From positions 2,797,501 to 2,861,500 of the forward strand of contig NC_085882.1 of NCBI RefSeq assembly GCF_035222275.1: a DNA stretch of 64,000 nucleotides, written 5' to 3'. Under the pieces are notes generated by a model, which saw only the letters and a list, made by a program, of their open reading frames with translations, had not been told where the DNA came from and searched no databases. Numbering within the stretch: the first letter of the stretch is position 1; every line of letters starts with the position of its first letter. The DNA is from Podospora bellae-mahoneyi (taxonomy: Eukaryota > Ascomycota > Sordariomycetes > Sordariales > Podosporaceae). Positions 56,343-64,000 of this stretch are shown here, in pieces. The position numbers were made by a program, and so were the translations under genes.

Positions 56343-57275
56343 CTTGCCTGTCGTTGGCTTTCCGCCTGTTGTATTGTTTTAAAAAGGGGTATTAAAACGA
56401 GTCGTGGTCGGGGGGAGAAAGAAGGTGGTCAACGAAAAGGGACAAGGCGTGGTGGTCGCTGGAAAAGGGCGGGTTCGAAATTACACAGCGAGGATCCAGC
56501 GTGGGTTCACTGTTTTCCTTGTCGTCGCTAGGCAGCTCCTGAGGCGCTGGAGGTGGGATGGTCCCGAAAAGTTCAGAAGCCCGGGATCCACCAAAGCTCC
56601 CGCTCTCAACGCCCGAGGTGGGGCAACGCCCGGATCAACACAACTTCCCTTCCGCCTGGATATCAACGGCCCCAAGACGTAGTATAATTCAACGTCCTAA
56701 ACGACTTAATGATAACAATCAAATACACTTCGTATTATCATGGCGAAGGGGTGTACATAGACCCTATGTACACATCCATAATATCAACTCGGCCTGCTTC
56801 TTTTATACATGTCCATCAAAGTCGTCCACCTCACTGCCCGTTCCTTCTTTCCATCCCTGATAACCTTCCATTTCCCCCCTCCCTTTCCCTCTCTGCGTCT
56901 CTTCAATGTTCAAAATGCCAACACGATAACCCCTTTCTCAATCACCAAACAACTTCACCATATCCACCAACTGTTTGTAAATGTAATGGAATACAAATAC
57001 GTACAAAGGAAAGAAGCACGGTGGCAAGGTTCGCAAAGTGTGCTCTTTGTCGACCCAGAGAATTAGATGTTAGTAAATGCTATTGTCTGGCCAGACCATA
57101 AACTCCCCAAAATCGACGAAAAAATTGATACAGAAAACAAAAAACTGTCAAAAGTGACGGTGCTATACAGCACAAAAAGCGTATACTGAAGGAAACAAAA
57201 ACAGAGGTCTTGTTTGCGCGCAGTAACATCCTGTTGCAAAAAGAGCCTGCTTCCGTCGCTGAACTCAAAAAGAGA
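56343..57275. other. Intergenic: cct3 5' region and 3' end of the Mid2-like gene
   Basis: About 930 bp. It holds the cct3 promoter on its left side and the 3' UTR of the minus-strand membrane-protein gene on its right. No additional gene recognised. Confidence 0.5.
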
Positions 57276-58424
57276 CTAGAAATTTTGCGAGATTCCAGCT
57301 GTCTGTTGCGGGTAGTGTGCTGGGTTCTCGATGCGAGTGTTCCTCCGAGCCGTCACATCCCGGATGATTGGTGAGCCGCCTCCTGGCTGGCTGGGGGGCT
57401 GGTCTGAGTATGGGTTTCCACTGCCGTACTGATCGTAGTACTGATTGGGTCCGCTGTACGCCATACCTATTGGGCCTTCGCCAGAGCCATCAGACCTCGC
57501 AGCAGCACTATACGAAGAGGAAGCATTGGAAGGCCCGCGGTGCACGTCACCACGGTTGTTCGCAGCAGAAGGACCCATTACTCCAAGAATCTCGCCCTCC
57601 GGTGAAGCAGGCACTTCATGCATCAAGGGCTCACCAGATCGTGTGTCGGAGACAGTAGCACGGGTAGGTGAAGCGGCATCCGAATAAGGGGCCCCTCCAG
57701 ACATGGTTGTCGATGTTTTCCTCGCAGTCGAACCGGCAATCGTGGTGGAGCCCCAGCCTCTGTAGCCAGCGGAGGACTCATCATCTCGCCCATCATAAGC
57801 GGCAGCGACGGCTGGAATTGTTGGGTCGGCGTTAGGGTTGTATCCATAATCTTCGACCTCCTTGCGTCTCTGCTCCTCGGCATCCTTGCGCTGCTTCCTC
57901 TTCCTCCACAAGAAAATGCCAGCCACAACCAAAAGAGCAACGGCAACAATAGGGACCACCACAGCGATAGCAATTTTCCCACTGTTATTCAATTTTCCGG
58001 CCGAGGCCTCAGGGTTGGCGTCATTGCCAGCGCCAACCCCGGGAAGTCCAGTTGAAGAAGACGATGAGGTCTGCGCAGGATCTGGTACGCCATCCGTCGG
58101 TCTTCTAGTGGTGATGGTTTGCGTAACAACCTCTGTGCTGGTGTCTGGTTCAGGGTCTGGGGGGTTGCTGGATGAAGGCTCCGGAGAAGGCTCTGGTTGT
58201 TGTGGGGTGGAACTGGTGGATGGAGGATCAGGCCTAGGAGTTGATGATGTCGAAGGAGGAGGAGGGGTGGGAGTGGTAGTGGGAGGAGGGGGAGGAGGAG
58301 TGGGGGTTGGAGTTGGTGTAGGAGTCGGTGTGTTGCTAGTCGATGGCGGAGGAGCGGGTGGGTTGGTGTCAGACGGTGGAGGGTCTGCGGAGGTGTCCGG
58401 CGCGCCAGTCGAGTTGGTAGACAT
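57276..58424 (-). CDS. Mid2-like single-pass membrane protein with Pro/Thr-rich ectodomain
   Basis: 382 aa from the ATG at 58424 (MSTNSTGAPDTS). Residues about 10-125 are a stalk of Pro, Thr and Ser, including a (TP)n run, as in O-mannosylated cell-surface sensors. A single hydrophobic segment spans residues about 151-173 (IAIAVVVPIVAVALLVVAGI), followed by a basic stop-transfer WRKRKQRK and a Gly/Ser/Tyr-rich cytoplasmic tail of about 200 aa. This layout is shared with fungal wall-stress sensors of the Mid2/Wsc type, but no WSC cysteine domain is present. No signal peptide is seen at this start. An in-frame ATG at 58475 would add 17 basic residues, and a small upstream exon is possible. The name is therefore architectural, not by sequence homology. 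Confidence 0.7.
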   Translation of the reverse strand: MSTNSTGAPDTSADPPPSDTNPPAPPPSTSNTPTPTPTPTPTPPPPPPTTTPTPPPPSTSSTPRPDPPSTSSTPQQPEPSPEPSSSNPPDPEPDTSTEVVTQTITTRRPTDGVPDPAQTSSSSSTGLPGVGAGNDANPEASAGKLNNSGKIAIAVVVPIVAVALLVVAGIFLWRKRKQRKDAEEQRRKEVEDYGYNPNADPTIPAVAAAYDGRDDESSAGYRGWGSTTIAGSTARKTSTTMSGGAPYSDAASPTRATVSDTRSGEPLMHEVPASPEGEILGVMGPSAANNRGDVHRGPSNASSSYSAAARSDGSGEGPIGMAYSGPNQYYDQYGSGNPYSDQPPSQPGGGSPIIRDVTARRNTRIENPAHYPQQTAGISQNF

Positions 58425-60922
58425 CACGAAGAATCGTCGCTTCAATCGCGGTAGGTTTCTGTATGGAACTGCCATATTAGCATGAGATCCTACCGTGGCA
58501 GGTTGCGACGCATGGCGGGAGAACACAGCAGGAACATCGTGGAAGACGCCGTGCACCTATTAAGAAACTGTGTGGACGGAAGTGGTGGAGGTTGAAAAGA
58601 CAGTCGCGCCGCGGCTGCAGTGAGCAGCATCAACGAGAAACAGGCGGTGCGTGTCGGACTGGATCGGGGGCTACAAACCTCTGGGTTGCGGCGAGAGTGC
58701 AGATGCAAATGTCAGCGGCACGCGACAGATGACGATGTCAATTGTGCGGCAGTTGCGAACGAACGAGCGCTTCGATGCGATGGACCAAAGGAGGTGTTTG
58801 AGATGGTCGACTGCGAGACCAAATGAATGGCTGAGCAGACGATGCCGTGTGCGCCGACAAAAGAGGCCAGTCGCTTGGCGGCTGAACCTCAGCGGTTGAC
58901 GAGCTCTGCGGGGCCCGGGATGGCGGGTGCCGAAGAGTAATTGAAGCTGTCGAGCAATGAGTCGGAATGAAAACAACAAAAAGTGAACTGGAACGACGGT
59001 TGACGAAATCGCGCGCCGTCACGGGTCGAACGAGGAAAAGACGAGATGGGGGAGCGATGGAAGGTCAGACCTTCGGGGGGATGGCACGAGAGATTAGGTG
59101 CGGCTTCAGGGCTGTTATTCCCAGTTGCCAGGCTTGGACTAGGCGCAGGCACAGTTCATGCGGCAGTGCAACATGTACCGCGGCTGCCAGATTGGGCGAA
59201 GCGGTACGTAAGACGACGGGACTGTGACACCCGAGACGGGGGCGATGGCCAGGTCGAGGAGGGATTGTCGGCCTGTTTGAACCGACGGCGATTTTGAAGC
59301 AATTCTCGTTTCTTGATTTTGTTTTTGTAAACATCCTCACCAAATAAACATCGGACGAACCTAGTCTAACAAACTTCTTCTGTATCGCTCGAAGCTTTTC
59401 ATCAGGTGACCAGGCCTGTGCCTCATGCTTTTCCCGCCGGGTCGTTCCTGGGGCAATTTTCAGTTCCTGGGATCTGGCTGTGGGGCCGAAAAGTCCGCCG
59501 TTGCATGGGATGACAGCTCTGAGCACTCAAGCTCCCAGCTGGCTTTTGCAACTGTTCGATCGTCCAACCTTTTTTTCTTTCATTCTTTGTCCCCAAGCCA
59601 ATCTATTTCCAGAAACCCCGTATTACAGCTGAGCTCAGCCTCGTCTTTTGTGCTGCACATGCCAACCCACAACGTTCCCGGCCTGCTACGTGACATTGCC
59701 AGAAGATCACGTTGTCGATCGCCTCTCGACCTCTGCTCGGCCTGTCTGAGCTCCCTCCCCAACTTCATCACCATCAACCCATTTCGACAATACAACAACC
59801 GTGCGGCAAAGCCATCGCCGTTGGCCATGAAATCCCAATTTGTGGAGATAAGACACCCACCGTTGGTTGATCCACCTCCATCTCACCTACCTCCAGCAAA
59901 TCGGCTCGCCAACATGCACCCTTTGCAGGACCCTTGTTGCCTGAAAGCTCTCTGCTTTTGCATCTGCAGATAGGATCTCACTCAGTGCCCTTCCTGCAGC
60001 CCGCTCCAACCGGGGAATTAACCCCCCGGGACTCTTCTCTTATCACGATCCCTTCACTTGTTCCCATTCTCCATCCTCAAATCATGACCATCAAGCTTAA
60101 AAAAAAATGTTTCTAGAAAAGCAACCGATTCAAACCGCCCCATCGATCCAAAACGTCATAGTAAAAAAAAACCAAGCCTAGGACCCAACACACTGAACCC
60201 CACTATAACTTCGTAATCAAGTACGCTAAAAGGCGGGGGAATATCGTCTCTCGGGATTTTGCTCATCTGATCTCCTACATTTTCCTCCTCAATCATGGAT
60301 GAACCTCGCTGAGTGTTTTCGTTCCTGACTACTCAATCATCTCTACCTATTGCAGCCTCTTCTTCATCAGCTCAGTATTGCTTGATGGTGTGCTAGCAAT
60401 GTAAAAATAGCCCCTCTAGACCTCGACTCCTCACCAGTAACCATCTCAGCTGCCCCTCCACTACAAGAGACCTACAAATACTCAGATCAGCTACAGGCAG
60501 TTCTGCCTATGTGCTGACAACCTGCATAACAAAAAGTGTCTTGTCCTCCCCTAATCCAGATCGAGTCCAAATGTTACAAGACCTGCAGCCTGAGGCGCTT
60601 GGGCTTTAGTTCATCTACCCGGACATATCTTCATGCAAGGGCAAAGGAGAACATAGACATGCAGAATTCAAGACATATTTCAGCCTTTGTTTTTCGATCT
60701 AAGATATCTCTAATTCAACTCTTTTTCGCCTCTTCTGAAAACAAACCAAGGCGAGTGCTGTATCTATATCTCAATGCTCTTCCTGATAATACCCAGCGTG
60801 ATGGCACCGAGCGCAAACATTAGGTATAACCCCCAAAACGACAACCCCATAACCCCTGAGCTCCAACAATCCAAAAAAACTTCAAAACAAACCACCCCTT
60901 CTTGTTGCTAAAACCAACTGCT
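58425..60922. other. Upstream region of the Mid2-like gene and 3' side of the HECT gene
   Basis: About 2.5 kb. The right end probably holds the 3' UTR of the HECT gene, and the left end the promoter and leader of the Mid2-like gene. Open frames at 59065-59526 (-) and 59425-59973 (+) show no family resemblance. ATTTCTTAATAG at about 58560 (minus strand) looks like a splice acceptor and could belong to a leader intron. Confidence 0.4.
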
Positions 60923-63900
60923 TCACTTCAACCCAAACCCCTCACTCCCATTCACCGCCCCCCAAAGCATCCCCTCCAACCTCTCCCTAGTCCCATACTT
61001 CCACAGCCCCAGCGCATTAAAGCACGTCCTCGCAGTCGGATACCGCCCAATATCATCCCCCAAACACGAAATCTTCACCACCAGCGACGCCGCTCCCGTG
61101 GCAGGTATCCTATCACTCCCCGTAATAAAACTCAACAATTTCCTCTGATCCTTGGGGCTCGCCCGTTCAAACGAGCTCCAAAACCACCTTACCACCGGCT
61201 CGTCCTCCCCCGGATCCGCAACCTCCTTCCCCCACCCTTCATACTGCGCCACCGCCCTCAAAGAGTCAATATCCAGCGCCTCATCCGACCCCCTCACCAA
61301 CAACTCAATCTCCTCCGGCCTAAACAAACTCAACGCATTACCTCCGCAAACCGTGAAAAATCCCCGCTTGAACGGCTCAAACTGCCTCGTTACCGACCCG
61401 TCAAGAAGATACCTGACATACAACTCGACATACTCCCTCCTGTTCGTATTCGTCACCGGCCTTCTCTCACCCCCGGGACAGAGCGGCACCCGCTCCACGA
61501 CCCCATACTTTTCCACATCCACCACAAAGTCCAGGCAGAAAACCTCCTCGAGGTCATCATCGCTATACTCCAACAACTGCCTCAGCCCCCTCGCCAGTCT
61601 AGGCCTAAACTCAGCCAAATCTTCCAGCGTATAATTCATCGTCTGCCTCTGCTGATGAGCCACCTGCCCAGCCAGCGGCGGCGGCGGAGCAGCCATCAAC
61701 AACTTTCGAAACGCAAACGGCGGAAGCGCAACATCCAAAATGGTCGAGTTGTAAATCGCAAGCCCCAGCACCACTCCCACCAAAAAGAATTGCTCCGATG
61801 GCTCCAGCGAGTTCGGGTTAAAATAGCAATAGCCCGAATCCTCATCATAGAGAAACATCCCATGATCCCTCCCAAACACTTCTCTCACCAACAACAGGAA
61901 CCACTCCTTTCTCAACCCACCGGCATCAACCCCTTCCTCCCCCTTGAAAACAATCTTCAACCCCTTCTTGATATCCTCCCCACCGCCCCCAATAACCTCA
62001 CTCACAGCCTTCAGACTGTCCTCCACAAGGCAATCCCGCCGAATATTCAGTGTCAAAAACTGCCTCACCACCCTGTGGCTGAGAATGCTATCAAAAAACG
62101 CATCCCTTGCCCGACTCTCCATCTGCCGTCTAGCATCATGCTCCAAAATCTGAATCTTGGCCCCAATGCTCAACAAAAACGGATACTGACAAAAAGCGAA
62201 CCTCGCCTGCTTCTTCTCCCACGCCTCAAAATCGCCCACCAGATCCGAGTCGTCTAGCAGCGTCGTGTAAAAGTCGCTTGTGGGGACAATCTGTCCCCTG
62301 GCATACACCCCATCACCACCGTTGTTATTGTTGACGCTGTTACCGTCGTACATGTTTCCACCCCTTCTCGCATAATCCATATTGTTCGCCGCAAAGAGCA
62401 ACCCCAACACCCTCGCCGCAGCCTTGATCTGCCAATCATCTTGATAGACCACCCTCTTTGGCTTTTCCTTCTTCTTCCCCCTGTTATTGTTATTATTCTG
62501 GCCCCCATTAGCCCCCCCACCGCTCTCTCTTCCATGCCCAAGCGCAGCGTGCAAACTCGCCGCTGACCTCCCAGCCCCCATGCTAGGAATCAACCCATCC
62601 GTGATGTCAACCTTGGTCTCATACTTCTTCTCATTTTGCCTAATGAGCCTATATGCCAAGAAGCTCGACACCAAGTCCTTGGTTTGCACAAACATCTTTT
62701 TCGGGTATCTTGCAAACCACCCAACTAAATGGTTTTGGCAGTCCGGATTAGTATTCGACACCAGCCCCACAATCCGTTTGATAATACCCGAATGTCTCCC
62801 AGAGGTGGGACTAGAACCTCGCAGTGGGTCGTTGCTCTGTGTCGAACCTGCGCTGCCAGGGTGCTCAAACTCCCCAGAGTAGGGCTTATAGTCTCCGTGC
62901 AGCAAGGGATTTCCAGCAATGATCATGATGAACCGCAGGTCATCGGGGCTAACAATGGGCCTTCCTGGTCTTTTGAGCATCGTCTCGCAGGCTTTGAGAA
63001 GAGTCCGTTGGGCGTGCTCCTGTCCAATGAGAATCTCGGTCTCGAGCTCCATGAGCGTGGCATGTGGAGCAGCCAGGTCTGGGTCTTCTTCTACCAAGCT
63101 CGAATACACCTCCGGCCATGAACGAGCAGCCTCCGTGACAGCCGAATACCACTCTTCTAAATCCGCCCATTCCAAGCGAGGACTCCGCGAGCTGACTATG
63201 AACTGTCCGTTTTGGCTTTTATTAGAGCTCGACCTTCCAGGGACAACATCCTCCTGCCCACCTGTCCACCAAGAACCGTTCTCCGCAAAGTTGCCCAAGA
63301 GTAATAGCTTCGCATCCAAGTCAACGATGGGCTGGGGGTTGATAGTTGGCTGCGATCCCCTGCGGTGTTCGATGTGGTCGACTGAATGTTTCCGTACATC
63401 CTCTACTGTAGGGCGATGCCGATGGCCTCGGTACGATGTGAATGACGAGTTCAAACAGTGAAACGAAGTAAAGCAAGAGACAATGTAGTCTTCAAGTGGG
63501 CGAAATATTCTCCTGGCTTCACCACCTGGACTTGGGGGTTGAGGTGTATACTGATGAGATGGTTGCTGTGGGAAAACCTCCTGGAGAGCAGGTCGTTTCT
63601 CAGGGTATGAAGCGGATATGGTATTGGGGACAGTGTTGGACCAACTAGGCTGTCGGCGGTGCTGACTAGGATCGCGGGACCTGCTGGGTATCGGCTGGGC
63701 CCTACGACTAGGGCTCCCAGAGCTTGGTGGCCGCACCATGAGATAGGGCTCCGAGAAGTTGCCCGAGTTGAAGTTTCCTTCAGTTGAATTGTTGAAGAAC
63801 GGATTTGTGGATGGCTCGCGAGGTGGACTGAGAGCCTCGGGCTGTGGGTTTCTCAGGGCAGTTGCCAAGAACGCGTACAGACACTGAGAAATCAACGACT

Positions 63901-64000
63901 GTGTGTGTTCGAGAGAAATAGTACCGTCTACAGCAAGTCAGCAACAGCAACGGAAAGATGTAAACGGTCTCCTTACCAGACGACAATGTTGGCCGCCGGT
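60923..64000 (-). CDS. HECT-type E3 ubiquitin ligase (Hul4-like), N terminus beyond window
   Basis: Two exons are visible: one running in from the right edge to 63977, and a large one, 63927..60923, after a 49-bp intron (GTAAGG...CTGTAG). About 1008 codons are present. The junction reads RRPTLSSDGTISLEHTQSLI. LEDYIVSCFTSF and LDAKLLLLGNFAENGSWWTG match the conserved mid-region of fungal Hul4-type ligases. The HECT domain fills the last 400 residues: GGLRKEWFLLLVREVFG, the N-lobe FLVGVVLGLAIYNSTILDV, and the catalytic Cys in TARTCFNALGLW (codon 61024-61022), 33 residues from the end. The enzyme takes ubiquitin from E2 on this Cys and passes it to substrates; yeast Hul4 works in nuclear quality control. 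The family is firm; the Hul4 subtype is likely. Confidence 0.9.

Noticed and set aside
56462-56530. GGTTCGAAATT as a tRNA B box
   Set aside because: No matching A box or cloverleaf stem could be found around it.
60902-62257. 451-codon open frame on the plus strand
   Set aside because: It lies antisense to the HECT ligase, whose domain sequence is unmistakable. The Arg/Pro/Leu-rich translation is a shadow.

Overview
The window looks like nuclear DNA of a filamentous ascomycete, most likely a Sordariomycete (Sordariales/Chaetomiaceae-like). This is an inference from four things: short introns of 49-100 bp with CTAAC/CTGAC-type branch sites, single-copy fungal genes (DASH subunit Dad2, shugoshin, Hul4-type HECT ligase, Ecl1-like protein), NB-ARC/NACHT NLR-like genes with TPR or WD-type ends, and transition-type decay of repeats. 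No species can be named. No tRNA, rRNA, CRISPR array or intact transposon was recognised.

Layout. (1) 1-1923: 3' part of an NB-ARC/TPR NLR-like gene with an in-frame stop inside a near-identical TPR repeat. (2) 2261-16907: compact housekeeping block: a TPX2-motif-like protein (-), Dad2 (-) divergent from shugoshin (+), Vps29 (-), alanine-glyoxylate aminotransferase (+) and exportin-1/Crm1 (+). Exons were rebuilt from splice sites and all reading frames close. (3) 16.9-49.6 kb: a gene-poor stretch. Its only convincing intact gene is a small Ecl1-family zinc protein (36217-36627), preceded by about 16 kb and followed by about 10 kb without recognisable genes. The stretch also holds two decayed copies of one HNH-nuclease-like family (17.8-19.1 kb and 46.8-47.6 kb), an NLR (NACHT_N/NACHT, WD-type tail) pseudogene divergent from the second copy, and 21-bp minisatellites beside these relics. 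(4) 49577-64000: compact block: Det1-like histidine phosphatase (-), PRKRIP1/DUF1168 spliceosomal protein (+), CCT3 chaperonin subunit (-), a Mid2-like mucin-type membrane protein (-) and a Hul4-type HECT E3 ligase (-) running off the right edge.

How the parts relate. The conserved blocks hold unrelated core functions: chromosome segregation (Dad2 and Sgo1, sharing one divergent promoter), retromer sorting, glycine/glyoxylate metabolism, nuclear export, chaperonin folding, splicing and ubiquitylation. The accessory parts share a theme. NLR-like genes and HNH-type genes, all broken, sit with short tandem repeats, which suggests a small birth-and-death locus family that duplicated and was then inactivated. 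The best candidate for something undescribed is this HNH/NLR relic module together with its 21-bp repeats.
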